A DNA stretch of 64,000 nucleotides. It comes from JANNBN01 sp031430595 (GTDB lineage Bacteria > Actinomycetota > Acidimicrobiia > Acidimicrobiales > JANYDT01). This document shows, piece by piece, positions 16,593 to 25,494 of the stretch. How positions within the stretch are numbered: the first letter of the stretch is position 1; the number at the start of each line of letters is the position of its first letter. The position numbers and the translations under genes were made by a program. The stretch is taken from contig JANPBU010000045.1 in the NCBI GenBank assembly GCA_031430595.1, forward strand, positions 110,460 to 174,459, written 5' to 3'. The notes beneath the pieces are model-generated. The model worked only from the letters and a program-made list of their open reading frames with translations, made no database searches and was not told the DNA's origin.

Positions 16593-17426
16593 ATGGCAGA
16601 TCTTGAAGAAATGAAGCGAAAGGCCGATGAGGCCCGAGCCCGAAAACTGGCTGAAAAGGCTGGTGCTGCGGCACCCGTTGAACAGGTCGTCGCCGCGGCA
16701 GCCGCTGAAGACAACACGGCTTCATATGCGGATGCCGAAGCAACGGGAAAGATCCCGGCGCACCTGTTGGCTCGCAGCTCGTCGGCAAAAGCGACGAAGT
16801 CCGTTGGTTCGTCCGACGCTGCCCCGGCCGCTGGTGGTGGCGTAGCTGTTATCGATCGCCCAACGGGTGGCGCTTCGACCGCGGCCGCCGCACTTGAAGC
16901 TCCGGGTGGCGGTGCATTGGTTGGTCCGGCTGGCCACACCCAACGCCTACTTACGGTCGTCAAGGCCGGTTCGATCCAAGACGTCAAATCGGTACCAACC
17001 GACAAGGTTTCTACCTGGCCGCATTTGTTGGTTGGCGAGTTTGTGGCTTCCCTGCTGTGCCTTGTCGTGTTGATGGTGCTGTCAACGTTCGTGAACGCTC
17101 CGCTGCTTGGCTTGGCGAACGTCAACCAAACGCCAAACCCTTCAAAGGCACCGTGGTACTTCCTTGGCCTACAAGAGTTGCTCACTATGTTCCACCCAAT
17201 GGTTGCTGGCGTGACCATCCCTGGTATGGGGCTCTTCTGTCTCATTCTGGCCCCGTACGGAGACAAGAATCCGTCGAACAAACCTGAAGACCGCAAGGTA
17301 GCTATCAGCTTGTTTACGGTGTTCTTAATGTTCTGGGCCACTCTCGTGATCATCGGATCGTTTTTCCGTGGTCCCGGGTTTAACTTCATTATGCCTTGGC
17401 AAAAAGGAATCTTCTTCGAGCTCTAG
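16593..17426 (+). CDS. Cytochrome b C-terminal (subunit IV-like) protein with N-terminal extension
   Basis: The last ~140 residues carry three hydrophobic helices and the Qo-site segment NPSKAPWYFLGLQELL, in which APWY (186-189) replaces the usual PEWY. The first ~130 residues are an Ala/Lys-rich extension that starts with a charged helix, holds KIPAHLLARSSSAK (53-66) and AVIDRP (85-90), and is not part of subunit IV elsewhere. KIPAHLLARS resembles the N-terminal motif of the divergent cytochrome c. Together with the preceding gene it makes up a whole cytochrome b. The gap to that gene is 43 bases, and the Rieske gene follows after 18. Confidence 0.9.
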   Translation: MADLEEMKRKADEARARKLAEKAGAAAPVEQVVAAAAAEDNTASYADAEATGKIPAHLLARSSSAKATKSVGSSDAAPAAGGGVAVIDRPTGGASTAAAALEAPGGGALVGPAGHTQRLLTVVKAGSIQDVKSVPTDKVSTWPHLLVGEFVASLLCLVVLMVLSTFVNAPLLGLANVNQTPNPSKAPWYFLGLQELLTMFHPMVAGVTIPGMGLFCLILAPYGDKNPSNKPEDRKVAISLFTVFLMFWATLVIIGSFFRGPGFNFIMPWQKGIFFEL

Positions 17427-17444
17427 CTCGAAAGGAACGCAATC

Positions 17445-18332
17445 ATGAGTAACGGAATCATCCTCATTCTTGGCATCGTGGCACTCGCCGTCTTGGGCGG
17501 CCTGTTCCTCGCTACGACCGCCCGCAAAGCTGATCGCAACGCCGTAACTGGCTTACTGGCCAGCGAAACAATGGCACGTGATAAGGCGGCGCGCCGAAAA
17601 GTAAAGGCTTCGGCATCAACGTCGGTTGCGGCCTTTGTGCCCGCACCATTGACCGGACGCGAAGTAGAACGTGCGGCGCGTGGTGGCGGATCAGATATTG
17701 CCGTGCTCGACCGGGCACCGGCGCTTCCTCGCCCAGCTCTCGATGCGGAACAGTTGGGTGTTGCCCGACGTCAATTCTTGAACCGGGGCATTCTGGGCGG
17801 TTTTATTCTTGGCCTCTCGTCATTTGGTGTCAGCCTTATAGCCTTTCTTTGGCCGGCCCCTAAGGGTGGTTTCGGTGCCAAAGTGAATGTTGGAAAATTG
17901 ACCGATCTTCTGGCTGCAATCGATGCCAAAAAAGAGCCGGTATACAACGCGGAAGCTCGTAGCTACATCCTTCCGTATCCAGCTGAAGGTCTGTCGAAAG
18001 CCCGCAAGGTCTACTCGGGCGGTGTACTGACTGGCATGGAATCTGGTGTGCTGGCGATTTATCAAAAGTGCGTACATCTGGGTTGCAAAGTGCCATGGTG
18101 CGGCAGCTCACAGTGGTTCGAATGCCCTTGTCACGGGTCGCAGTACAACCGTGTCGGCGAGAAAAAGGGTGGCCCAGCCCCCCGTGGCCTCGACCGGTTT
18201 GCGGTGTCAGTCGCCGACGACGGAAGCGTCATCGTTGACTCCGGTTCCCGCGCCGACGGACCTGCAATCGGTGTCAACACCACGGGCCAAGAAGCAGAAG
18301 GCCCACATTGCGCTGGCGGAGCCAAGCACTAA
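17445..18332 (+). CDS. qcrA: Rieske [2Fe-2S] protein
   Basis: The 295-residue protein has an N-terminal transmembrane segment (about 4-24), a polar linker with IAVLDRAP (85-92), a twin-arginine-like ARRQFLNRG before a second hydrophobic segment (about 114-136), and a C-terminal Rieske domain. Cluster ligands are Cys209 and His211 in CVHLGC and Cys227 and His230 in CPCHGS; Cys214 and Cys229 would form the usual disulfide. An extra Cys219 lies between. More than one membrane segment is a feature of actinobacterial QcrA proteins. It takes electrons from quinol at the Qo site and passes them to cytochrome c. Confidence 0.94.
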   Translation: MSNGIILILGIVALAVLGGLFLATTARKADRNAVTGLLASETMARDKAARRKVKASASTSVAAFVPAPLTGREVERAARGGGSDIAVLDRAPALPRPALDAEQLGVARRQFLNRGILGGFILGLSSFGVSLIAFLWPAPKGGFGAKVNVGKLTDLLAAIDAKKEPVYNAEARSYILPYPAEGLSKARKVYSGGVLTGMESGVLAIYQKCVHLGCKVPWCGSSQWFECPCHGSQYNRVGEKKGGPAPRGLDRFAVSVADDGSVIVDSGSRADGPAIGVNTTGQEAEGPHCAGGAKH

Positions 18333-18426
18333 TCGGTAGTACCGACTAACTATTCAGAAGTCCTGCGGTTCGCCGCAACATCTTCAAGCCTTTTTCGTAA
18401 GTCAAAGTTTTTCGTAAGGAAACATC

Positions 18427-19572
18427 GTGATTCTCGCAGCAAGCGTCCAACAAGCCGTCGGTTTGATCATCATTCTCGCCATGGTGGCGGGGCTCTTGGT
18501 CTACTTTCTGGTTGAAAACAAAGTCTCAACGACGAGCAACGTCGATAGCTTCTTGAATGCCCCGAACCGTAAACAGGCACCCGACGATGACGTATTCGAA
18601 GGCCCTCGACTCGATCGTTTTCTCAGTTGGGCACTGGTTGCAATGACCATTGTTGCCATGAGTATTCCGATCTACTGGTTGGGTGAAGTCGGCCGCCAGG
18701 AAGGAGCCGTACGAGGCTTCGACAAGCGAAGCGTGAACCGTGGTGAAGAGGCGTATTACAACGAGCCGAACACTAAGGAAGGCGCACCAGCGTTCAACTG
18801 CGCAGCGTGTCATGCCCCGAATGGCGGCGGCGGCGCAGCCCCATGGAACGTCAACGATTACAACGCCGACGGCACGAAGATGATGAAAAACGGCAAGGTG
18901 TTGCAGCGTCCGGTTTCGTGGACAGCTCCTCGCCTCACTGACGTCGCCCTTCGCTACCAAAAAGGTCAACTCAAGAACGTCCTGATTTACGGTCGTGGTG
19001 AAAATAAGCCAATGCCTGCCTGGGGTATAGCTGGCGGCGGACCAGCAACTGACCAAACCATCAACGACATCATCCAATACCTGCGTCACCTCGCACTCGA
19101 AAAAGATCCCGTCGCTCGAATTGCATACGAAACGACGTGGGACAAAACCAAGGATGCCGATCTGGCCTTCGAGGCAGCGATTAAGGCTGGCGGCGACAAA
19201 CGTCGTGCAGAATCAGAAGAGTCACTCGTTGCGGCAAGAAAGCTTGATTCCAACAAGGGCAAATCGGATGGCCAAATTTTGTACGAATCGAACTGCGCTC
19301 GGTGCCACACCGCCGGATATTCCTACGGCGAACCGAAGCAGGCAGGTTCCGGGTGGTTCGGTCCGGCGCTCAATTCAGACTCGCTGAAGAAGCAGTTCCC
19401 AGACGCTGCCTCGCAAGCCGCATTCATCAAGCTCGGTGTCGCCGATCAAAAGGCATATGGCACTGGTGGCGTGAACGGTTGGGATGGCGGCGGAATGCCA
19501 TATTTCGAGAACGTCTTGACCGATAAGATGATCGAGGCCATTGTGGCCTACGAACGAGGGCTAGAACAATGA
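18427..19572 (+). CDS. qcrC: Diheme cytochrome c subunit (QcrC-like)
   Basis: The 381-residue protein has hydrophobic segments at about 10-30 and 66-85, then two cytochrome c domains with CAACH (125-129) and CARCH near residues 290-294. Two c hemes on one membrane-anchored subunit is the arrangement of actinobacterial QcrC, although here the gene follows cytochrome b and Rieske rather than preceding them. It starts with GTG at 18427, 94 bases after the Rieske gene, and AAGGA lies 6 bases upstream. Its stop overlaps the next start (18 codons shared region is only 4 bases). It likely passes electrons directly to the terminal oxidase. Confidence 0.9.
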   Translation: MILAASVQQAVGLIIILAMVAGLLVYFLVENKVSTTSNVDSFLNAPNRKQAPDDDVFEGPRLDRFLSWALVAMTIVAMSIPIYWLGEVGRQEGAVRGFDKRSVNRGEEAYYNEPNTKEGAPAFNCAACHAPNGGGGAAPWNVNDYNADGTKMMKNGKVLQRPVSWTAPRLTDVALRYQKGQLKNVLIYGRGENKPMPAWGIAGGGPATDQTINDIIQYLRHLALEKDPVARIAYETTWDKTKDADLAFEAAIKAGGDKRRAESEESLVAARKLDSNKGKSDGQILYESNCARCHTAGYSYGEPKQAGSGWFGPALNSDSLKKQFPDAASQAAFIKLGVADQKAYGTGGVNGWDGGGMPYFENVLTDKMIEAIVAYERGLEQ

Positions 19573-20579
19573 CCGCTGTGTTGCTGGCCAACTACGAATG
19601 GAACATATTTCTTCGGGGCATCCTGTTCCCATTGATCATGTTTACGATCCTGTGCGGAAGTTCGTATTTGTTGCTTGCCACCAACGTTGGTAACCGGCTT
19701 GGGTTTTTGATAGCTGCCACCGGCCTTGTTGGCTGGATGTTTCTTATGTCCATAACTTGGATGTTGTACGGCATCGGGCTTAAAGGTGAGGCTCCAGCCT
19801 GGGTTGTCAAAGAAGTCATCACCGACCAGGCCAAGCTGGAGTACGCCCAATTTGAGCCCGTTGGATTGCTGAAGGCGGCAAAGTTCGATGAAAAGTGGTG
19901 CCCAACTGAAAAAGACGTCACCATCAAAGACGAAGTCAAGGCGGCACAGGCGCTCAAAAAACTGGAAGCTGCAGCCAAAACTGCTCGCAAGACTTACAAA
20001 AAGACCAACGGCTGGGAACCATTGTGTGTCGGTACCTCGCAGCGCGGCGATGGCCAGTCAACAGTCGACGCAACAGTAGTTAAAAGTAAGACCGACCCAT
20101 CGAGCACCCCACGGGCGGTGTTCTCAGAGGTCACCGAGTACCGATCAGTTGGCGCCTTTCGGCGCGGCGGCGACAACCAACTGTTTACGATCGGGCGCCA
20201 TCCCTTCTTCTTGCGCCACTCACCCCACTATTTCGTAATCGTTGTGCAACCGGTTCAGGAAAAGACAATTCAGGAAATTGTGTACGCACCCGGACGGGTT
20301 CAAGCACTCGATGACCAAGGAAAACCAAAGTTCCAAGACGTGGTTCAAGTGGTCAAAGACGCCAAAGGTGTCCCTGTTCTTGACACTGCAAAACCGGCGA
20401 CTTCTGTCGTGATGCTGCGTGATCAGGGCTCGAAGCGGCTACCACCGTTTATCTTGTTTATGTTCTCTGGCATTGCACTTGCCATCTTGGCGTCGGTCTT
20501 GCATCAACGCGACAAGCAGGTCATGTCAGCGATGGGTAAGCCGTACAAGGGTGCCAAACAACTGGCTCTCAAAAAGTAA
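19569..20579 (+). CDS. Unknown membrane protein at the end of the bc-complex operon
   Basis: Not recognised. Of 336 residues, two hydrophobic segments lie near the N-terminus (about 16-37 and 43-67) and one near the C-terminus (about 291-311). Between them is a large hydrophilic domain rich in Lys, Glu and Gln, with CPTEKDVTIKDEV and EPLCVGTSQRG supplying two cysteines. It overlaps the diheme cytochrome gene by four bases and ends 8 bases before nuoA, so it joins the two respiratory operons. Stable linkage suggests a subunit or assembly factor for the quinol:cytochrome c oxidoreductase. No heme-binding CxxCH, iron-sulfur or copper motif is visible. Confidence 0.7.
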   Translation: MTAVLLANYEWNIFLRGILFPLIMFTILCGSSYLLLATNVGNRLGFLIAATGLVGWMFLMSITWMLYGIGLKGEAPAWVVKEVITDQAKLEYAQFEPVGLLKAAKFDEKWCPTEKDVTIKDEVKAAQALKKLEAAAKTARKTYKKTNGWEPLCVGTSQRGDGQSTVDATVVKSKTDPSSTPRAVFSEVTEYRSVGAFRRGGDNQLFTIGRHPFFLRHSPHYFVIVVQPVQEKTIQEIVYAPGRVQALDDQGKPKFQDVVQVVKDAKGVPVLDTAKPATSVVMLRDQGSKRLPPFILFMFSGIALAILASVLHQRDKQVMSAMGKPYKGAKQLALKK

Positions 20580-20587
20580 GGGTTGAT

Positions 20588-21100
20588 ATGGGCGATTACC
20601 TTCCGATTGTCATCCTGATGTTTCTTGGCCTTCTGTTTGTCGGGGGTTCAATTGCCGCATCAGCGTTGCTCGGTCCGCGCCAGCGTCCAACGAGCGCCAA
20701 AGTCGCGCCTTACGAATGCGGTATCGAAGAGACTTCCGGTTCCCCCGAGCGTTTTCCGGTGAAGTTCTATTTGGTCGCAATGATCTTCATCATCTTCGAT
20801 ATCGAAGTGGTGTTCCTGTACCCGTGGGCCGTTAAGTTCAACCAACTCGGTGTGTTCGGGCTTATTGAAATGGCGCTTTTTTCGGTTTCCGTGATTGTGG
20901 CTTTCACGTATCTCATCGCCAATGGTGCTCTTGATTGGGCCCCTACCAAGGCATTGCGTCGTATGGAAACCATGGTGTCTGCCGACCGCACGACAGCCTC
21001 GACCATCCGCCGGGTTAACCGCGTCACCGAAGTATCAGCCGATGGCACCGAAAACATCCCTGGCAACATTCCCGCCGTCGCACCTCACGAAGCAGCCTGA
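20588..21100 (+). CDS. nuoA: NADH-quinone oxidoreductase subunit A (first copy)
   Basis: Membrane subunit at the junction of the complex I arms. Three transmembrane helices and the family segments YECGIEETSG, FYLVAMIFIIFDIEVVFLYP and LFGLIEMALF-type text are present. At 170 residues it is longer than usual because of a polar C-terminal tail of about 45 residues (from TMVSADRTT onward). It opens a 14-gene nuoA-N run in the canonical order. Confidence 0.95.
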   Translation: MGDYLPIVILMFLGLLFVGGSIAASALLGPRQRPTSAKVAPYECGIEETSGSPERFPVKFYLVAMIFIIFDIEVVFLYPWAVKFNQLGVFGLIEMALFSVSVIVAFTYLIANGALDWAPTKALRRMETMVSADRTTASTIRRVNRVTEVSADGTENIPGNIPAVAPHEAA

Positions 21101-21101
21101 T

Positions 21102-21650
21102 ATGGGTCTCGAAGATCTCAACCACAACTTTCTGACCGGAAACATCGAAAAACTGGTCACTTGGTCACGTAAAAACTCAACATGGCCTGCATCGTTCGGG
21201 CTGGCCTGTTGCGCTATTGAAATGATGGCGACGGGTGCTGCTTCGTTCGACATGGCTCGTTTTGGGATGGAAGTCTTCCGGGGCTCGCCTCGCCAAAGCG
21301 ACATCATGATCGTGGCCGGTCGGGTATCTCAGAAAATGGCTCCTGTTCTTCGCCAGGTCTACGACCAGATGCTTGAACCGAAGTGGGTCATCTCGATGGG
21401 TGTGTGCGCTTCCTCGGGTGGCATGTTTAACAACTACGCCATCGTCCAAGGTGTCGATCAGATTGTGCCAGTCGACGTGTACGCGCCGGGTTGCCCTCCA
21501 GGGCCCGAAACCCTGCTGTACGCAATCATGACGCTGCACGAGAAAATTGCGACCGGCGAAATCACGAAGCGACGCTCTGAAACAGGTGCTGGGGCCGGGC
21601 TGATTCTCGATGCCCCTCCGAAAACGGTCGCTATTGGCACACCGAAATGA
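21102..21650 (+). CDS. nuoB: NADH-quinone oxidoreductase subunit B (first copy)
   Basis: Carries the terminal cluster N2 next to the quinone site. Ligands are the tandem Cys36-Cys37 in GLACCAIEM, Cys102 in SMGVCASSGG and Cys131 in YAPGCPPGPE. The ATG at 21102 follows nuoA by one base and gives 182 residues, the family size; an open frame extends upstream but overlaps nuoA and is not used. Confidence 0.96.
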   Translation: MGLEDLNHNFLTGNIEKLVTWSRKNSTWPASFGLACCAIEMMATGAASFDMARFGMEVFRGSPRQSDIMIVAGRVSQKMAPVLRQVYDQMLEPKWVISMGVCASSGGMFNNYAIVQGVDQIVPVDVYAPGCPPGPETLLYAIMTLHEKIATGEITKRRSETGAGAGLILDAPPKTVAIGTPK

Positions 21651-21659
21651 TGTTGAACC

Positions 21660-22220
21660 GTGACTGAAACTGCCACCACCGATGTAGCACCCGAAATCGT
21701 TGCGCCTGTTCTTCGACACGGTGCCCCAGTCACCGAATCTCGTGGTCAGATTGTTGTTCACCCGACTCATGCGACCTACACCAAAGTTGTAGGTGCACTT
21801 AAGGCCGAGGGTTTCATTACATGTGCCGATTTGTGTGCTGTTGACTACCTCACCGCATCTTCTGCGCGCATACTTCCTGAAGGAATTGCTGCTGAACGGT
21901 TCGAGCTAGCCGTCAACCTGACGAACATCACGACGAAGGAACGAATCAGGGTTCGCGTACAACTGCCCGGCGACGCCCCGAATATTGCATCGTTGTATGA
22001 CCTGTATCCCGGCACCGAGGCAATGGAACGTGAAGCGTTCGACCTACTCGGCATCATCTTCGAAGGTCATCCTGATCTGTCACGAATTTTGCTACCCGAA
22101 ACCTGGGTTGGCCATCCGCTTCGTAAAGATGAAGCGACCGGTCGCATACCGGTGCAGTTCAGCGAAGCCAGCAAAAAGTCATACCAAAGCGAACGTCAAA
22201 CAGAGGGGGTAACACCATGA
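21660..22220 (+). CDS. nuoC: NADH-quinone oxidoreductase subunit C (first copy)
   Basis: A 186-residue peripheral-arm subunit with the 30-kDa family signature ERIRVRVQLPGDAPNI, LYPGTEAMEREAFDLLGIIF and GHPDLSRILLPETWVGHPL, the last ending in the conserved HPLRKD. Start is GTG at 21660. Its stop overlaps the start of nuoD by four bases, so the C and D subunits are separate here, unlike the fused nuoCD of enterobacteria. Confidence 0.95.
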   Translation: MTETATTDVAPEIVAPVLRHGAPVTESRGQIVVHPTHATYTKVVGALKAEGFITCADLCAVDYLTASSARILPEGIAAERFELAVNLTNITTKERIRVRVQLPGDAPNIASLYDLYPGTEAMEREAFDLLGIIFEGHPDLSRILLPETWVGHPLRKDEATGRIPVQFSEASKKSYQSERQTEGVTP

Positions 22221-23518
22221 ACGCTCAAGAAATGCAAACTCGGGCTGATACCAACCTGAAGGAACTGTCCCGCGAACGCGGCGCTGTTCTGCGAACGATC
22301 GCGCCCGAAGACTCGCTACTCGATATCAACGACTATGACATCGAAGTCGGCGATGACGAGACGATGATCATCAATATGGGCCCGCAGCACCCAAGTACCC
22401 ACGGTGTTCTGCGAGTCATGATGGAAATCAAGGGTGAACAGGTACTTCGCACCAAGCCCGTAATTGGTTACCTCCACACCGGCATGGAAAAGACTGCCGA
22501 AGGTTTGACCTTCATGCAGGGCGGCACGAACGTCACCCGAATGGACTATCTCAGCCCATTCCACAATGAGCTCGTCTTCTCAATGGCCGTCGAAAAACTG
22601 CTCGATGTTGAAGTGCCAGAGCGCGCCGTTTGGATTCGTATGCTGATGGCCGAACTCAACCGCATGTCAAGTCACCTGCTGTACCAAGCCACCAACGGTA
22701 TGGATCTTGGCGCGGTAGGCATGATGATTTACGGCTGGCGTGAGCGCGAGATTTGCCTGAACTTCTTTGAGAAGGTCACCGGCCTTCGTATGAACCACAA
22801 CTACATCCGCCCGGGTGGGGTTGCGGCCGACCTTCCTCCCGACTGGCAGCACGATGTGCTCGATATGTGCGCTGCGATCGAACCTCGCCTTGACGAGTTC
22901 GACACGCTGCTCACGGGTCAGCCCATCTTCGTAAACCGTACCCAGGGTGTGGGTGTCATTACCCGCGACGAGGCGTTGGCTCTCAGTGCAACAGGACCAA
23001 TCCTTCGGTCCACTGGCGTTGAATGGGATCTGCGTCGCGACATGCCGTACTTGAACTACGAGCAGGTCGAATTTGATGTGATTGTGGGCAGTCATGGTGA
23101 TGCGTTTGATCGTTACGCGATTCGCCTCAACGAGATTCGTGAATCGATTCGTATTGTTCGCCAAATCGTTGACCTCATGCCGAAGGGTGACTACCGCACC
23201 CAAAACAAGAAGGTCACACCGCCCCCTCGTGGTCGAATTGACGAGTCAATGGAAGCCTTGATTCACCACTTCAAAATCTTCACCGAAGGTTTCAAAGTGC
23301 CGGAGGGCGAAGTGTATGTGGCCATAGAAAGCCCCCGCGGTGAACTCGGTTGCTACCTCGTGAGCGATGGTGGCGCCAAGCCATATCGGATGCATGTCCG
23401 CGGCCCAAGCTTTGTGAACCTGCAGTGCATGCCAACCATGATGCAAGGCGCCCAAATCGCTGATGCCGTTGCGATTATTTCAAGCATCGACCCAGTTCTG
23501 GGCGAAGTCGACCGTTGA
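22217..23518 (+). CDS. nuoD: NADH-quinone oxidoreductase subunit D (first copy)
   Basis: The 49-kDa subunit that forms the quinone-binding cavity with NuoB. Seen: NMGPQHPSTHGVLRVMMEI, the His/Tyr region PVIGYLHTGMEKTAEG, MNHNYIRPGGVAADLP, and a C-terminus ending SSIDPVLGEVDR, which matches the family's terminal DPxxGExDR. Length 433 is normal, with a charged N-terminal extension of about 45 residues. Overlaps nuoC by four bases. Confidence 0.96.
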   Translation: MNAQEMQTRADTNLKELSRERGAVLRTIAPEDSLLDINDYDIEVGDDETMIINMGPQHPSTHGVLRVMMEIKGEQVLRTKPVIGYLHTGMEKTAEGLTFMQGGTNVTRMDYLSPFHNELVFSMAVEKLLDVEVPERAVWIRMLMAELNRMSSHLLYQATNGMDLGAVGMMIYGWREREICLNFFEKVTGLRMNHNYIRPGGVAADLPPDWQHDVLDMCAAIEPRLDEFDTLLTGQPIFVNRTQGVGVITRDEALALSATGPILRSTGVEWDLRRDMPYLNYEQVEFDVIVGSHGDAFDRYAIRLNEIRESIRIVRQIVDLMPKGDYRTQNKKVTPPPRGRIDESMEALIHHFKIFTEGFKVPEGEVYVAIESPRGELGCYLVSDGGAKPYRMHVRGPSFVNLQCMPTMMQGAQIADAVAIISSIDPVLGEVDR

Positions 23519-23565
23519 CCCCGGTCGAAACTGAAACACAGAGCATCGAACCCCTAGGAAACTCA

Positions 23566-24132
23566 ATGGCCCGCCTCACCCCAGCCAATGTCGAACGCGC
23601 CCGTGAACTCATGGGGCATTACCCGCGCGCCCGCAGCGCGACCATTCCTATGTGTCACCTTGCCCAAGAGCAAGACGGTTACCTCACCGACGACGCCATG
23701 GCCCACATTGCGGAGCTGCTCGGTTGCGAAGCGGCCGAGGTTTACGGCAGCGCAAGCTTCTACGAAATGTTCAAGTTTCACCCGGTCGGCAAGTACGTGG
23801 TCGGTGTGTGTACCAACATCAGTTGCATGCTGGTTGGCGGTGAAGAACTGTTGGAACACTGCGAAGAAAAGCTTGGTATTCGTACCGGTGGAACTACTGC
23901 AGATGGCCTGTTCACCCTCGAAGAAATGGAATGTCTCGCTGCGTGCACGGTGGCTCCGTGCCTACAGGTGAACTACCGGTACTTCGAAACTATGACTCAC
24001 GATCAAACCGACGCACTCATCGATGATCTGCGCGCTGGTAAACGAACCAACGAGATTCCGCCGCACGGAACCCTCTCTCGAATTCGTCAATCAATTCCTG
24101 CCGACCGTCGCGCTTCACGCGACACCATCTGA
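23566..24132 (+). CDS. nuoE: NADH-quinone oxidoreductase subunit E
   Basis: A thioredoxin-fold subunit of the NADH-oxidising module that carries cluster N1a. Ligands are Cys82 and Cys87 (VCTNISC) and Cys123 and Cys127 (CLAAC). ATG 23566 is preferred because AGGAA lies 6 bases upstream; a TTG at 23515 overlapping the nuoD stop would add 17 residues and is the alternative. 188 residues fits the family. This gene has no counterpart in the second cluster. Confidence 0.92.
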   Translation: MARLTPANVERARELMGHYPRARSATIPMCHLAQEQDGYLTDDAMAHIAELLGCEAAEVYGSASFYEMFKFHPVGKYVVGVCTNISCMLVGGEELLEHCEEKLGIRTGGTTADGLFTLEEMECLAACTVAPCLQVNYRYFETMTHDQTDALIDDLRAGKRTNEIPPHGTLSRIRQSIPADRRASRDTI

Positions 24133-24148
24133 TCACCGGAAGCACATC

Positions 24149-25489
24149 ATGCCTAGTTCCCTCAAGATGATTTCAAGCCGGTGGGATCTCACCGATGGTC
24201 ACACCCTGGCCAAATACCGTGAAACCGGCGGATACGAAGCGCTGCGTAAAAGTTTGGCTATGGAGCCTGAAGCGGTTGTCGAAGAGGTAAAGGGCGCAAA
24301 CCTGCTTGGCCGTGGCGGTGCCGGCTTCCCCTGTGGAACCAAGTGGGGCTTCCTTCCTAAAGACGTGTTTCCTCGGTACCTCGTTGTTAACGGTGACGAA
24401 TCAGAGCCCGGTACCTACAAAGACCGTTTGCTTATGGAAAAAGATCCGCATCAGCTGATCGAAGGTGTGCTCATTGCTGCGTGGGCTATCCGAGCAAAGC
24501 AAGCGTTCATTTACATTCGCGGTGAAATGGCATTGGCCCATGAACGACTTGCTTCAGCGTTAAACGAAGCGTACGCAGCGGGCATTGTTGGAAAAAATGT
24601 TATGGGCACAGACTGGTCGATGGACGTCATCTTCCATTTTGGCGCAGGTGCTTACATCGTCGGCGAAGAAACTGCTCTCATCGAATCGCTGGAAGGCAAT
24701 CGTGGGATGCCGCGTCTCAAGCCCCCGTTTTTCCCTGCGGTTAAGGGCCTCTACATGCAGCCAACCGTGGTTAATAACGTGGAAACGTTGGCCAACCTTC
24801 CGTGGATTATGAACAACGGTGCCGCTGCATTTACTGCAATCGGTGACCCGAAAGCCCCCGGAACCCGTTTGTTTGCGCTTTCGGGACATGTCAATAACCC
24901 CGGTGTCTTCGAGGTCGACTTTGGTACAACAACATTCCGTGAACTCTTCGAAAGCCCGCTCTATGGCAATGGCATTCGTGAGGGTCGCAAGGTAAAGGCA
25001 TTTATTCCGGGTGGTGTTTCAGCCCCTTGGTTCTTCGAGGAACACCTCGATATGCCGCTGCACCCGGCGAACGTTGGTGCTGCCGGGTCAATGCTTGGAT
25101 CGGGCGCAATCGTTGTCATGGACGAAACGACGGACATGGTGAAAGCAGCGTGGAGGATCGTGAAGTTCTTCTCGAAAGAAAGTTGTGGCAAGTGTTCTCC
25201 ATGCCGAGAAGGTACTAACTGGCTGGAAAAGATTTATAAGCGGATGCTTGACGGACACGGGCGCCCCGCAGACATTGACCTGTTGATGGATGTCGCCGAC
25301 AACATCAGCCCCGGGCTCGCATGGCCACCACGGCAAACCACGATCTGCCCACTGGGGCCATCGGCAGCTTCCCCAATCGCTAGTAGTGTTCGTCGATTCC
25401 GTGACGAATATGAAGCATACGTAGCACATGCGACGCCGAGCCTCGTTGGTACTCCAGTTCAACTCATGCAAACCTCACGAGTGGCCTAA
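24149..25489 (+). CDS. nuoF: NADH-quinone oxidoreductase subunit F (FMN and NADH site)
   Basis: Oxidises NADH through FMN. The glycine-rich NADH/FMN motif GRGGAGFPCGTKW begins at residue 54, NGDESEPGTYKDR at 81, and GAGAYIVGEETALIESLEG lies in the middle. Cluster N3 ligands are Cys346, Cys349 and Cys352 in SCGKCSPCREG and Cys400 in TTICPLG. ATG 24149 gives 446 residues and is preceded by GGAAG; an upstream open frame overlapping nuoE is not used. The Thr of the common FPTG motif is Cys62 here. Confidence 0.95.
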   Translation: MPSSLKMISSRWDLTDGHTLAKYRETGGYEALRKSLAMEPEAVVEEVKGANLLGRGGAGFPCGTKWGFLPKDVFPRYLVVNGDESEPGTYKDRLLMEKDPHQLIEGVLIAAWAIRAKQAFIYIRGEMALAHERLASALNEAYAAGIVGKNVMGTDWSMDVIFHFGAGAYIVGEETALIESLEGNRGMPRLKPPFFPAVKGLYMQPTVVNNVETLANLPWIMNNGAAAFTAIGDPKAPGTRLFALSGHVNNPGVFEVDFGTTTFRELFESPLYGNGIREGRKVKAFIPGGVSAPWFFEEHLDMPLHPANVGAAGSMLGSGAIVVMDETTDMVKAAWRIVKFFSKESCGKCSPCREGTNWLEKIYKRMLDGHGRPADIDLLMDVADNISPGLAWPPRQTTICPLGPSAASPIASSVRRFRDEYEAYVAHATPSLVGTPVQLMQTSRVA

Positions 25490-25494
25490 CCCTT

